DNA of 64,000 nt from Crocodylus rhombifer. Taxonomy: Eukaryota > Chordata > Crocodylia > Crocodylidae. The translations under genes were made by a program, and so were the position numbers. The DNA is taken from positions 359,062 to 423,061 of the forward strand of contig JAVSML010025230.1 of the NCBI GenBank assembly GCA_038503035.1. Direction: 5' to 3'. Shown one piece after another: positions 1 through 11,722 of this stretch. A model generated the notes under the pieces. It did no database searches, had not been told where the DNA came from, and worked only from the letters and a program-made list of their open reading frames with translations. Each line of letters starts with the position of its first letter. Position 1 is the stretch's first letter.

Positions 1-771
1 ATTCCTTCAGTGCAGGAAAGTGGGGGGCCTTCAAAATGACATTTACTGATAATCAAGGACTTTGTTGATAGCAACATAAGTCAGATACAATTTTGCTGTC
101 CTGAAAGCCATGTTCATATCTGTTCTACTCTGTGTTTTTTTCTTATATCAGTAGTCCTTTCTGAATGAGTGTATTGAAAGTTAATTCACAGTGACACTAA
201 CCCTGTGTTTCAATACAAAGTTGACCTCTGACTTCTAATTAAGTCACAAGATGATTTGAACTAGATCATGTCATTTACCTGTTGCAGAGGCAGGAGTCTG
301 GACAATTTTCAGTTAATTGTCTGTAGTTACCTTAATGTTTCAGAGATGGGAGAAGAGCACACACATCTGAGGGCCTTGTCACATGCTACACTTAGGACAT
401 GTTAACTGTACTTAAAACTTTAGCATCTAAGCAGTAAAACACCTGCTAAGTATCATCATAGCATAGCACACAGTTAGGACTTTTCCAGTGAGTAGTATCT
501 CCAGGTAATATTACCTAAGATGTGTTAAGCTAAGAGTCTAGCTGCTCCATGAAAGTAGTATTATCAGGAGACTTGGGGGGCGGGGGAGCAGAGGGAGGGG
601 AGACTATTTGTTGATCCCAGCTCTCTGACTATGTCAGAGAAGGTTCAAGACCTTAGTGCAGTAGGAGAGCTGGAACCAAAACGTTGGGCATGGTACAGCA
701 TGAGGGCTAAGTCAGCAATGTTTTTTGGTATCAACGCTGCTGGGTAAGAGCAGGTTCAAGACTCCAGTGCA
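1..771. other. Non-coding stretch, no gene seen
   Basis: Mostly AT-rich sequence with no credible ORF. Positions about 371-560 have the look of an old MITE (a GGGCCTTGTCACATG-like start followed by imperfect TTAAC/TTAGC motifs), but I cannot define both ends. A G-rich run lies at about 572-602. A motif of about 36 bases at 635-671 recurs imperfectly at 747-782, just before the CR1 fragment, and may be an old local duplication. Confidence 0.5.
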
Positions 772-1514
772 GTGGAGAAGCTATTTGTCAGTCCTGGCCC
801 CTACAGCACATTGCAGTACACCAGAGCGGAACTCCCTTCTTGTCATCACAGAGCAGAAAGGGATCTTGGAGTCATTATTGATTCCAAGATAACCATGAGC
901 CACCAATGTGACATGGTCAGTAAGGTTAACCACACCTTACCATGTATCCACAGATGCATCATGAGCAGGTCCAAGGAGGTGATCCTCCCCCACTATGCAA
1001 CATTGGTCATGCCGCAATTGGAGTATTGCATCCAGTTCTGGGCCACTGCACTTCAGAAGGGATGAGGCCAGCATTGAGAAGGTCCAGAGGAGGGCCACTT
1101 GCATGGTCAGGGAGCAGCAGGGCAGGCCCTACGAGGACAGGCTATGGGACCTGAACCTGTTCAGCCTCCACAAGAAAAGGATGAGAGGGGATCTGGTGGC
1201 CATCTATAAACTTAGGGGGAGGGTCCCTGTTCCCCTGAGCACTACCAGGAGTAACTAGGAATAAAGGCCACAAGTTGATTGAGAATAGGTTCAGGCTAGA
1301 CATCAGGAGGTACTACTTCACAGTCAGGGTGCCTAGGATCTGGAACCAACTTCCAAGGGAAGTGGTGCTCGCTCCTACCCTGGAGGTCTTCAAAAGGAGG
1401 CTAGACAATCACTTAGCAGGGGTCATTTGACCCCAGCATTCTTTCCTTCCCATGGCAGGGGGTCAGACTTGATGATCTGCTTAGGTCCCTTCCAACCCTA
1501 CCAACTATGAAACT
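772..1514 (+). mobile_element. CR1 LINE, 3' fragment with broken reverse transcriptase end
   Basis: Translation shows the C-terminal part of the CR1 ORF2 polyprotein (reverse transcriptase thumb and downstream region). Motifs include ERDLGVIID, ILPHYATLV, LEYCIQFWA and, in another frame, EKVQRRAT and FSLHKKRMRGDL. A third stretch (about 1260-1430) reads FRLDIRR and LPREVV. A frame change near 1060 and a stop near 1258 break the frame, so it is a 5'-truncated dead copy. The 3' UTR at 1464-1514 carries the GATGATCTGC...GGTCCCTTCCAACCC signature of the CR1 tail. The 5' limit is uncertain, because the sequence before about 785 is not clearly CR1. Confidence 0.9.
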
Positions 1515-2702
1515 AAGAGCCCTTGTTTCCATGTGTAAATGCTGCTGGGTAGGTTTACTCTGAAGTAATTTACTGAGGAGTAAATCCTCTCTGGGCAGAT
1601 GTTTACACATGCAGGCATTTGGGAGCAGTTTTGTTTGTACCCTGCTCTGTCCCTCTTCAGCAGCCAGGGGAGCTCCAGGCTCCCCCTGAGTGCTAGTCCA
1701 GGGGCTGGCAAGGAGCACAAAGTTAGGAGACAGCTGACTCCTGGCGGGGTCTGGGAAATTGCTCCCTGTCCAGACGAGTTGCCTGCTGCCAGGGTGGGCT
1801 CTAATGGTGTAGCCCAGACTGGAACAATGTCCCTCTGCCCTGGCAGCAGGGAGCTCCTGGTAGTGGCTCTGCGATTGGCGTCAGGGGCCTGGGAAAGAGT
1901 TGTGGGGGAAGGGCAGGTCCCAGCTCCCTGCCCTGATCCACTGGTGGGGCAGCCAGCAGTGAGCTTTCAGCTGGGTGGGGATTCCCCACTCAACTGGGGG
2001 TGGCCAGAAGCTATCCCAGCAGTGGGGCAGCTAGCAGTGAGCCCCTGGCTGGGAGGAATTTCCTGCTCAGCCCCATGCCTTGATCACCCAATTGGGGTAC
2101 AGAGCTAGGAAAAAGGGGCTGGGACTTTCCCCAGAGTGGGACAGTTCCCAGTCAGCCCCAGACTGTTTGAGGAAGTCTGCACACACAGCCCAGAGCTCCA
2201 TTCTCCCAGCCCCCACTGCAATTGTATAGCTGGTGCCAGGCTCCCTGCCGCTGGGACAGAGGGACATTGTCCTGCGTTTGTGCTCTACCATTGGAGCTGG
2301 CCCCAGCAGCAGACAGCTCCCTGGGGCAGGAAGCAATCACCCACCCCTCACTTTGACAGTGGAGCCAGGGCCAAGAGCTCTGCTGCTGGGATAGAAGGAC
2401 ACTGACCTCACATGGGCGCCACCATCAGAGCCTTCCCTGGTACCACGCATCTCCCAGGGGCAGGGAGGAATCTCTTGCCCCCTGCTGCCCAGCTGACCGG
2501 AAGCAAATTTGCTTCTGCTGTCTACACATACCTTACTGTGCAGTAACTACTCCACAGATAGTTTCCTGCCTCCATTTACAGGCAGCAAATTAACTACAGA
2601 GTACAACAATTTCCTGTGCAATAAACACATGTAGATGTTGATACTTACTGCACAGTAAATTGGTCTGCTACTCAGTAAAGCATCTTGTGCAGACACGCCC
2701 AA
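1515..2702. repeat. GC-rich block, probable composite MITE
   Basis: The GC content is much higher than in the flanks. The right side (about 2515-2702) has the TCTACACAT / TTACTGTGCAGTAA / TTACTGCACAGTAAA vocabulary shared with the MITEs at 18.7, 46.7 and 51.4 kb. The left side (1520-1610) has a related but weaker version with GTTTACACATG. The middle holds degenerate GCCAGCAGTGAGC-type internal repeats and no plausible protein. The ORFs here (up to 169 aa) are proline-, glycine- and serine-rich chance frames. No target duplication was found, so the ends are approximate. Confidence 0.45.
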
Positions 2703-2716
2703 TTACTCTGGAATAT

Positions 2717-3260
2717 AGGATGTTTTATTTAGATCAGAGGCCCTCAACCCCCAACCTGTGGGCTAGATCCAGCCCACAGTGCCATGTCACCTGGCCTACG
2801 GGTCCAGACATTTGGTGGCAGAGGTGTAGTGGCACCACTCCCCTGCTGTCAAATTTTCAGCCCCACAGTGTGCCCCAAGCCCTGCACACTAGATTGGGTG
2901 CTTGATCCCAGTGTACAGGGCAGACTGAGGGCACTGCCAGGCCCCAGGGCCCAATCCCAGTGTGGGGGGCAGTGCTGGGGCCCCATCCCAGTGCATGGGC
3001 CAGGGAGGGAGTAGTTTCAGGCCTCCATAGCCCAATCCTGGTATGTGGGGGCAGGAGAGAGTAGTGCAGGGGGCCCTGGAGACTGGGCCTGGTATTTGGG
3101 ATTCACTCTGGCCCAGGGACCATCCCTGCACCGTTCATCTGGCCCATGGGGCCAAAAAATTGAGGACCACTGATTTAGATTGTAGTAAGCATTATGTGCG
3201 ATTGCTCAGAAAACTTTCTACCTGGTAGCAGTGGTTACTACGATCTAAATAAAACACATC
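2717..3260. repeat. Palindrome interrupted by a transposon
   Basis: Left arm GATGTTTTATTTAGAT (2719-2734) continues after the inserted element as TGTAGTAA (3181-3188). The right arm TTACTACGATCTAAATAAAA runs from 3235 on to about 3260. Removing the hAT element and one copy of its duplication leaves an imperfect palindrome with arms of about 25 bases and a loop of about 46 bases. This suggests an older foldback element was already present when the hAT element arrived. Confidence 0.65.
2735..3172. mobile_element. hAT-type non-autonomous transposon, 438 bp
   Basis: Exact 8-bp direct repeats ATTTAGAT flank the element (2727-2734 and 3173-3180). It begins CAGAGGCCCTCAACCCCC and ends TTGAGGACCACTG, whose complement is CAGTGGTCCTCAA. 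These are hAT terminal inverted repeats (CAGNGGTTCTCAACC type), and 8 bp is the hAT target-site length. The interior is GC-rich, with repeated CCCAATCC(C/T)(A/G)GTGT motifs. No transposase is encoded, so it would depend on an autonomous relative. Confidence 0.88.
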
Positions 3261-6200
3261 TTTAGTGTAACATGCAACAAGTCCCAGAGTATTCTGTTTT
3301 TCACTAATATAACATAGAAAAAATGACCTGTGTGAACTCAGGAAAAACAAAATTACAGAATCTTTTATATATTTAATAGGAAGACAAACTACATGAACTG
3401 TATTTAGGTAAACTGGCTTAAGAGTCCAAGATTCCTTTAACAGCACAAAAGAAAAAAGAAATCCTTCAGCAAAAAGACATGTCCAGAGGATTTATGTAAA
3501 AGCTGATGAAAATGATTTCTAAAATATAATCTTGATTTGGGGATTTTGGAAAACGTAAACTAAAAGTTTAATATTTAAAGCACTTAGAAGTCACCGAAAC
3601 AGAGAATCACAAGCGATAATATCCTAGCTGTTACTGCTTGTGATAGGCCACATCTCAGGATCACAGCTGCAAGAGAGCAGAACCCAAGAAGAATAATCCA
3701 TGACTAACTAGAGAAGTCCCATGGAAATGGGAAAAGCCATCCACAAGATTAACACCAGTCTCCCCAGTAAGAAGGATTTGACTTACATATATATAACCTC
3801 TTTCCCTACCCTCAAAAGCAAACAGCCTTTATAGAAAGGTTTAAAAAACAAACAAACCATGGCATAATGTTAAAACATGAACCTGAGCTTTTTTTCCAGC
3901 TGCTAGTGGTTGTGCTCTTCTTTGACTGGAATTCATGTAAACACAAAGTCCTCTATTCTGAGCCTGTTGCTAGTAGTTTAGATTTTTTTTTTTGTTTACA
4001 ACTTCCTAAAAATATATCTGTACAAAGATGAAGACATACCAACATGACTAAATACAGTAAACAGGTCAAGGCTTCAAACAAATCAAGCTTGAATATACAG
4101 TATACATACTTCTAGCAATTTTTAGGGCAAGAATTCAGCAAAGAAAAGCAAGCTCCACATCTGCTCTAACTTCCAAGTGCTACTTTTTTATTAATGTCCC
4201 CTTGAGTTCATTCAATATATGGGAAACATATGGAATTAGCATATTTACAACATTTATAACCCTCAGATAATGTTTAGGCACATACATGATTCATCTAAAC
4301 TAGAACACTCAGAAAAAAGTTGTTGGTAAAATAACGTATATTCTCACTCCAGTCATAGATTTGTAAAAGACATTGAAACAAACTATCCTAGTATTAATGT
4401 GAGAATACCCAGCCTCAAAGACTGCAAAAGAAGCTGGGTACACCAGCAGGCTGCTAAACAAAAATATGACATAAAAGAAAAGAGGCTGTCAATTCAGTGA
4501 CAGGAAATATTGGCTCAAATTGGTTTCATTAAAAAATATCAGCATTCTTAGGAAAAAATAACAGTAAGGAATTATATAAAAAACACCATCATATACTTTT
4601 TAATGAGATGTTTGCTACCTTGTTCTTGAATTCAGAGTCAAATTTTGTTCTAAATTCTGTGACTTCCACCTTGAAAGATATTTAGTCTGGCTGCCTGAAG
4701 TGCAACTCTAGAACATATGGAAACTACACTCACATATTAAAGAAAAAAACATCACTTTGGTTATCAGTTACAAAGTAAAATGGTTTAATAAGTTATTTTT
4801 AAAATAAATGATACAAGTATTTGTATGTCATGCTTAGGTTACTGTTTGAGTTTTGAAAAGGTTGAAATAATAAAAAAAAATAAAAGTTGTCCTAATTTTG
4901 AATTTCTATGCTTCTAGAGATGAAATCCTGCAAAGCATGAGAAAATTTTGGGCAAAAATGTATTCCTCAAGCTGTTCTAAACTGAGGAAAAACTGTAAAT
5001 GTGAAGTATCTTCAGTATGTACCCGATGAAGTTGAACCAGAATTTCAGGGTGCAAGACAGTGAGGTTAACCACTAAATTTGATCCATTTTACCCTAAGGC
5101 TCTAGCATTAATACTTTGAACTTTAATCTGTGTATCCTTCATATATTTAAGATACCTAAACTTCACAATGAAATAGTGCCTATAGACAGAGAAAGGAAAA
5201 CTTGCTTGTCTGAAGCCACATACAGAGTTGCAGTAAATTCAAAAGCAGAATTTACTAACATTGGTTTCCTATCACTTACACAACCAAAAAAAAATTAGTG
5301 TCCTACAACCACTGAGGTCTACATTAGATACAGAAAACAAGAAGATTTCCCCACTTATTCTTTCAGGAAGAAGGGAGGTGGAAGTGTATTATTGACCCAC
5401 AGTGCTGTTGTATTACTATTCAGGCAACTGAGGGGTCAGTTGACTCAGTTGTTCCCCACTCTATAGATATTAACAACCATGTGTTTTTTAATGGTCTTGA
5501 TGTTTCACCAACAAGCTATTCTTTCTTAAGGCAATTTTCCATCTGCTAGCTTCTCCTGATCTCTCGCCTCCTATTTCACAGCTGAAGCAGAAAAGGAAGG
5601 TTAGTTGTTTTAAGATTAGGCTCTGTTCCTGCTCTATGCAGCCATACTTCTGGAAAAAACTTTTTTTCCTCTTCCTGTCTTTCAAAAACAAAAACAAACA
5701 AACAAACAAATACAGTAAAGATTATAATGCTACCAATAGGGCTAGAATGATAATATAGCAGGGTATCTAGAATAAGAAATTATTCTGCCAAGAATCTGTT
5801 ACCCATATTTTTCTATATTCTTCTTACTCTCAAATAGGAAAAGCTATCACTGACTTCCCCAAAAATTATTCTATCCCCATTTAACATGTAATTAAGTTAA
5901 TCTAAGTTTAAAAAACATTTAAACAAGTATGCAATACAGTGTAACACTGGAAATTTATGCCTGATCATGGCCCTGTGCTGATTTTAAAAAGCGTTCATTT
6001 TCCTTCTTTCCCTATTCCCTTCCAGAAAGATAGCAAAGCCCACATTACTTGTATTCTCCCCTTCCTCTCCTCTCCCCTAACTCCATATGGAGCAACACAA
6101 GACTAAGTAATACTGACTTAGGACTGGAACGTAATATTTCACAGGGAGTGCTTTTTTTCCCAAATGCATGTGACCCAAATATGCTACATTTAAACAACTT

Positions 6201-8229
6201 AAGAAACGTCATTGCCAAAATTCTCCACCATTGAAATCTGCATATGGAAATGGAATCACAAAATGCTTTGTATTATTGCAATGAAACTAATAAATAGCTG
6301 CATTCTACTCTTTTCTAAACCCTATTTTGTAATGACATTACCATGCCCCATTAAATGTATTATTGTGAAGAGAGCTGAGCCATTAGTGATAAAAATCTTT
6401 TTATTGGAATTCATATGCACAAGATATTCTTTTTAAAAAGCTTGTAATTTGAACATTTACAAGCGTAAGACACTAAAAGACATAGTATGGACAGATTTAG
6501 CATTTATTCATGGAAGGTTTCACTGCCTGAAGGGTTGACTCTGTCAGTATTTGTTGCACCTCTGTGATAAAATATGGAAGAAAGGTCTTTGGGATTACTT
6601 GACAGCTCCCTCTACACATATTTATTTATCTGCATTTGGGTTGTGGCAACTAGATTTTGAAAAAAAGAAGATGTTTTTCTCTTTCTTAAATATTAAATAG
6701 AAATGAAAATGTGTTTTCTTCAGGTTTTTCTGTGTCAGATTTGTACAAAATCCAGTAAAAAACAGCTAAGTAAACCACCAGTATTACACAAATCATAAGA
6801 CTATTTGGATACACAGTTCAAGAACAGCAGTCTATAACAATTCAAATAAATGAGGTCTTTAGAAAGCAAATAGTAAGGAAGCACATTACACAGGTCTGTG
6901 CTTTTGTCTCTAAGAACAGAGATCATACACAAGGAACCAAATACTACACAGAAACAAATAATTAAGGAGTTTGAGTGAGTTATTGCATTATCCCAACAGA
7001 AAAGTGAAAGAAGGCAACATTCTTGTTTTATTCTCCTTGACATTTTTCAGAGCTTTCAAGGTTTAGGCCTACAGGAAAGAAAAGTCACAGGAACCCCACA
7101 ACAACAACCAAACATACCACAAAATATTAACAAATAAAACAGAGGTTAACCTGCATCCAAACCAAAACAACATAGACATTTACCTTCAAGTTTAATGAAC
7201 TGCTATTTGCCATTCATAAAAAACAGGTTCTTACAAACATTTGATATCAAGAACATATACCAATTTTGTAGGACATTATGCATAGTATATTGCACATTAT
7301 TTAAGCAGGAGGGGTGAAAAACCAGTGGGATCAGTGGTAATTTTACCATGACTTCAGTGAGACTTAGATTTCACCCAAGGTTTCTACTCTGTGGAGTTTA
7401 AAAGCCATAAGCCCAATCTTGCTAATTTACCATCAGGTATAGTAGCTATGACTGAGTGGTTATCTTGAATTCAGTAGAACTACTGTTTGTCCTCATTCAA
7501 GAAATCACCTGAACAAACTGGGATCACATATCTACAAGTTAACCTTGATGAATCTAGCTGGTCAGGTTGCTTTCTAAACTAGAAGGAGTGTAGCTGTGTG
7601 TGTAATGCCATAGGCAGGCCAACTGGTACTGTCTATCAATAACATTAATTAACCCACATGGTTTAGGAGGCACCCTAGATGCAAATCAGCATGTTCAAAA
7701 GTACCACTGCCAGGCAGTCTAAGTTTACCACGCAGATATGGGCCATGGCCTTTGCCTTAAACAACTTTAAGTTAGTCACATACTTAAGGGGTGTCCTGAA
7801 CGAGGATGAACATAAGCATATTTTTAGGAGTTTTCCTGATATGAGATCACACACTCTCATAAAATTATTGATATATTTTTACAGATTTGTGTTAGTTTTC
7901 TCGTGGACTGAAGCACAAGGAAAATATTTCATTAAGGGTTTATTTAATGCAGCTGTTAAATGTGGTAACCATTAGCATGACAATTACAAAAGTGTCAATT
8001 AAGCAAACAACATATGGCACTCATGAGTCTGCATTGCTCATAGAAGTTTATGCAATCTTAGGATCAAGAGTCATTGTTATAATGGTAATATTTTGCAAAA
8101 ATAACAAAACAAAATAGACCATTTACAAAACTGAAAGCATTACTTGCACAAATACATAACGAGTATGTGCAGGGGGACGGGGGAAGTTAAAGAAAGAAAA
8201 AACTCATATAAGCCATATAGTATGAGATT
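3261..8229. other. AT-rich, repeat-poor stretch
   Basis: No gene is supported. All ORFs are under 100 aa and lack recognisable motifs. The longest, 98 aa at 7679-7975 (+), has no initiator context or domain I recognise. A (CAAA)n microsatellite lies at 5683-5710. At 7355-7450 there are short phrases (CAATCTTGC, GACTTCAGTGAGACTTA) reminiscent of old amniote interspersed repeats, too diverged for a firm call. Confidence 0.55.
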
Positions 8230-8345
8230 TTCTACCTATAAGTTCCCCTTAACATGTTACCAGTGTGTAACATGTAACTGGTTAATTGCACAAATACCTT
8301 AAAACCAGTTACACATGCAAAATAGCTATCACACCATAAAAACCT
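8230..8345. repeat. Short inverted-repeat sequence, possible old MITE
   Basis: ATGTAACTGGTTAA (8272-8285) pairs imperfectly with TTAAAACCAGTTACA (8299-8313), and GTTAC / GTAAC motifs also occur just upstream. The size and pattern fit a worn foldback MITE, but no target duplication is visible. Confidence 0.35.
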
Positions 8346-8777
8346 CCAACAAGCTATAAAGTGAGACTTCAAAAGACGTATACTAACTTTCTAGGTGGTT
8401 GCTATCAAGCTTAATGTACACATGTAGCTGTGACTAGAAGCCCTGTCAACTGAGCACAGGGAGGCACCATGCTGAGCCAGGACTAGGAGAACTAGTTCCA
8501 CACAACCAAGGTGCTCTCAGCCTCAGCAGTTGCTAACTCTGGGTCCCAGAAGCACAGGGATGCAGAGTCCTACAGCTGTGGACACTGGGTACAGGACCCA
8601 GCTGGATCCCAGCACTCATGGCTATCCTGAGGCTGTGTGAAACCCTAAGGCCTGGGGGATCATGGCTGCAGTAATCTTCCAGACTTGGAGGTTCATGGCT
8701 TCCAGATTTGGAGTTTCCCAGGCCTGGAAAATGATAGCAACTACAGTCCCCAACCGAACTCTTGGGTGAGGGACATA

Positions 8778-9318
8778 CCGTATTTTTCGGACCATAAGAC
8801 GCACTTTTTTCCCCCCAAAAGTGGGGGGAAAATGAGGGTGCATCTTATGGTCTGAAGGTGTGGTACCCCAGAACATTTGTTTGCGGTCCCATGCGCCCGC
8901 TTACTGTCCGCTGTCCGCTGCCGTTCCCATGCTGTGGATTGCTGTGTGTGTGGGGGAAGTCCCGCCTCCTGGAGTCTCAATGTCCGTCAGTCAGTCAGGT
9001 CACATGATCGGCACAGCGCACGCCTCCCCTGCGTGTGTGTGTGTGACACTGACAGACTGACAGGATTAGAACGTTGAGACAGGAGGCAGCTAGGTACGGT
9101 ACCAGGTAACGTCCCGGCCGGGACTACGTGATGCAGCACAGTGCCCTGACAGGCAGGCAAGGAGTCCGTCATGGCAGGAGAGACACACATAGTCTCTCCT
9201 GCCATGCAAAGCCTTGCCTGTCAGGCTGGTTGGTGCCCTTTAATAGTAATACCAAGCGGTATGAGTCAAACTGGGTGCGTCTTATGGTCAGGTGCGTCTT
9301 ATGGTCCGAAAAATACGG
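8778..9318. mobile_element. TA-target transposon (Tc1/mariner-like MITE), 541 bp
   Basis: The ends are perfect inverted repeats of 27 bp, starting CCGTATTTTTCGGACCATAA and continuing GACGCAC, flanked by TA on both sides (8776-8777 and 9319-9320). The left subterminal region holds a second inverted copy of the ATAAGACGCAC motif (8840-8856). The right end carries a direct second copy (9274-9305). The interior has a (GT)n run at 9032-9046 and a long hairpin. No transposase is present. A TA duplication fits the Tc1/mariner group; the exact family is not certain. Confidence 0.85.
9146..9224. repeat. Hairpin inside the TA element
   Basis: CTGACAGGCAGGCAAGGAGT at 9146 pairs with AAAGCCTTGCCTGTCAG ending at 9224, and ATGGCAGGAGAGAC pairs with GTCTCTCCTGCCAT. 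The arms are about 33-39 bases with a loop of about 7 bases. It could reflect a foldback insertion or form a strong RNA stem if transcribed. Confidence 0.8.
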
Positions 9319-9412
9319 TACATTACACATAAACTGGTTTAAATGATCAGAAACTGGTTTAAATCTGTAACAGAACAAGTATACAGTGCGTATAAACCAG
9401 TTTGACATAAAT

Positions 9413-9518
9413 CAGATCCATGCTGGTGGTGACTGCATGGGCAGCTCAGAGCAGAGAGTGGGTTTATCCCTACTGTCTGCTCTGAGGAGCATGTGCAGTC
9501 ACCACCAGCATGGATCTG
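9413..9518. repeat. Long near-perfect hairpin in Harbinger copy 1
   Basis: CAGATCCATGCTGGTGGTGA at 9413 is the exact complement of the stretch ending at 9518. Pairing continues through GACTGCA and CAGAGCAGA, giving arms of about 45 bases with few mismatches and a loop of about 15 bases. It lies in the subterminal part of the element. Copy 2 does not show an equivalent hairpin that I can see. Confidence 0.8.
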
Positions 9519-10984
9519 ATGCTGGGGCTGCAGAGCCTGGTGCAGCTGTTTGCATCCTGCCCACTGACTGCTGCAGCTGCCCAGAGCCCAGGCTGGCTAC
9601 AAATAGCTGCACCAGACTCCCGAGCCCAGCATCAGCTCTGTGTCAGCAGCAAATGCAGGCACACCTTACAGCAGAGAGCAGGGATAGGGTTTGAGACAGC
9701 GCAACCCTCCCTCACTCTCTGCTCTGAGGCGCACATGCAGTTTCTAGTATGAAGTGGAAGCCAGGGTGTGGGCAGGCAGCAGCACTGGGCTTTTCCAGAC
9801 TGCGCTGCCTCAGGGCCCCCCCGCCAATCATTCACTCCAAGGTGCATGTACACCCGCCAGACCACTAAGCAGCTCTCGTCAGCCTCCTGGCTGCACCCAG
9901 GCTCTGGGTAATTGCTGCCAACCACAGAGCCCTGGCTGCCTGCAGCACTGCTTGCTGGGAACAGCCCAGGCTCCGTGGCTGGCAGCAGCTGCCTCCTTAT
10001 CTCTCTCAGTCACCCTCTTTTCCTCCTCTCAAAACTATGAAAGTATTGTGCAACACTTTATATTCCCTAGTAATAAGCTGGCATGCTGCACTTGTGCAGC
10101 ACTGGATTCAGCCCTCCTAGCTTTGGCCAGCATCACCTCTAGCCCAGGTACATACTTGAGTTGTGCATCACCGGTGTAAAAGGTGGTGACTCTACCTACA
10201 CCAGATCAGACATCTGTGATATCACGGCCTTATATACACAGACCTTCTTCCAACATATGGCAGCATTAGTCTGTAAATATAAAATCACCTAGAAAATTGA
10301 GTGTTGGGGTACTTATTAACATTTTCAGAAGTTAGGGGCTACTTGCTACTTAAGAGGTTGAGAAACACTCTGTGCTAGCTAATGCCACAAGGTGTCTGTG
10401 TGTGTGACTCTCCAATTTCACTGGGACAGAACAGTGATCACTTAGGGCTTTTGGAGCTAATCAACAGGTCAGCTGGTAAGCTGTTAAAGAAGTTTGAAGT
10501 AATGTGGAGAGAGGCTATTTTCTTGCTAATTGGCTGATAAAGACTGCTTTGAGCCCCCCTACTGGCTTGCTCACTTGACAGTTTGCTGCAGACAGCATGA
10601 GAAAGCAGGAAGGGAGATTCAAAAGCTCCGTATCATCAACAGATGCATGTACTGCACTCTGCACCTCCTCCCCCCTTTGCCTGAGAATATTAGCCCAGGG
10701 CTGGAAGCTGGTAACACACCCCTTTAACAGCCAGCAGGGACAAGCCTGGGACCACACAGCCAGATCTTCCTAATGAGCTGAGCTCCCTGCAGAAGGGAAA
10801 GGAGGGTTGTTCTAGTGCCCCCCCAGCTTCTAGCTTGAGCCACTGCAGGCATGTGCCTGAATTTAGTCAGTCCAAAGAGAATGTCTGTCCAGTTTCAAAC
10901 CAGTTCAGCCCAGTCAGATTAGACTAACCTGCAAAGATTGAATCAATTCAGGCTCAGCCCTTTGAACATCTGTCCCTAGCCTTG

Positions 10985-11373
10985 GAGTACATGGGGCACC
11001 TCTGCAGCTGGAAGCCCCTCAGCCAAGAGAGATCCCAGGCACAGGAGCTTGCATTTTGCTGGTGCACTGGGAGCCTGGGATCGAACTTCCCCTGCATGGG
11101 CAATACAGCATGATAGGAACTAATGTGCAATTGAACAATCATGCCACCTGCCATGCATGGCATGGCAGGTGGCATGGTTGTGTGGGATATGAATTAGATC
11201 CAACCGTGCCTTATCCTGCACATGTAGAGGGAACCTAATTTATTATAAACACATCATATCAGGGCCAAACAATGAAAGAGAGATCCTTCTCATATTATTA
11301 CTTGAATAGTACAATCCTTGGATGAGTAAAACAAGTGGGATTTAGCCCTGAATATGGTACTTTTACTCTAAAT
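10985..11373. other. Non-coding spacer with hairpin
   Basis: A stem at 11136-11180 pairs AATCATGCCACCTGCCAT with ATGGCAGGTGGCATGGTT (one mismatch, a loop of about 8 bases). A weaker pairing of GATCCCAGGC with GCCTGGGATC lies at about 11031-11081. Together they suggest another foldback MITE covering about 10985-11240, but its ends are unclear. Confidence 0.45.
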
Positions 11374-11722
11374 CAGTGGTTCCTGACCTTGTGGCATTGC
11401 AGGCCAGATGAGTGACACCGTGTCAGGCTGCAGGCCCAATTCCATGTGGGGTTGGTTTGCAGGTGCAATCCATTACACCAGCCTGTATCTACATGTTGGA
11501 TCTGGCCATGCACTGGCTTGACTTTGCACCCCCAGATCCAGCTTCATGCTAAACTGATTCTGTACACCAGCCCAAATGCATGCCAGCACAATCTAGTGCA
11601 CAAAACTAAATTACCACAGGCTCCCCACGACCAAATTCCAGAACCATGGGGAACTCTATGGGCCAGATGACACAGGTCTGTTGGCTGGATCTGGACTGTA
11701 GACCAGAGGTTGAGTACCACTA
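11374..11722. mobile_element. hAT-type MITE, 349 bp
   Basis: Exact 8-bp duplications CTCTAAAT flank it (11366-11373 and 11723-11730). It begins CAGTGGTTCCTGACCTTG and ends AGAGGTTGAGTACCACTA, complement TAGTGGTACTCAACCTCT: the hAT CAGTGGTTCTCAACC terminal signature. The interior has no transposase and contains CCAGATGA and GGCTGGATCTGG phrases like those near the ends of the element at 2735. Confidence 0.9.

Larger units (their letters stand above)
8765..10981. mobile_element. PIF/Harbinger-like non-autonomous element, copy 1 (split)
   Basis: Terminal repeats GGTGAGGGACA (8765-8775) and TGTCCCTAGCC (10971-10981; complement GGCTAGGGACA) are flanked by 3-bp direct repeats TTG (8762-8764 and 10982-10984). 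The sequence resuming after the inserted TA element (from 9321) matches the start of copy 2 at about 30527: CATTACACATAAAC, then GATCAGAAA and CTGTAACAGAAC. The right part (10865-10981) matches 31275-31394, including TTAGACTAACCTGCAAAGAT. About 1.67 kb remain once the insert is removed, twice the size of copy 2, with a GC-rich core (9520-10000) that encodes nothing recognisable. A 3-bp duplication is typical of PIF/Harbinger; the superfamily call rests on that and is inference. Confidence 0.75.

Noticed and set aside
1599..2108. 169-aa frame
   Set aside because: GC-rich repeat with internal repetition; not conserved-looking, no start context.
7679..7975. 98-aa frame
   Set aside because: No recognisable motif, overlaps an antisense frame, no splice or promoter context; kept only as part of a non-coding stretch.
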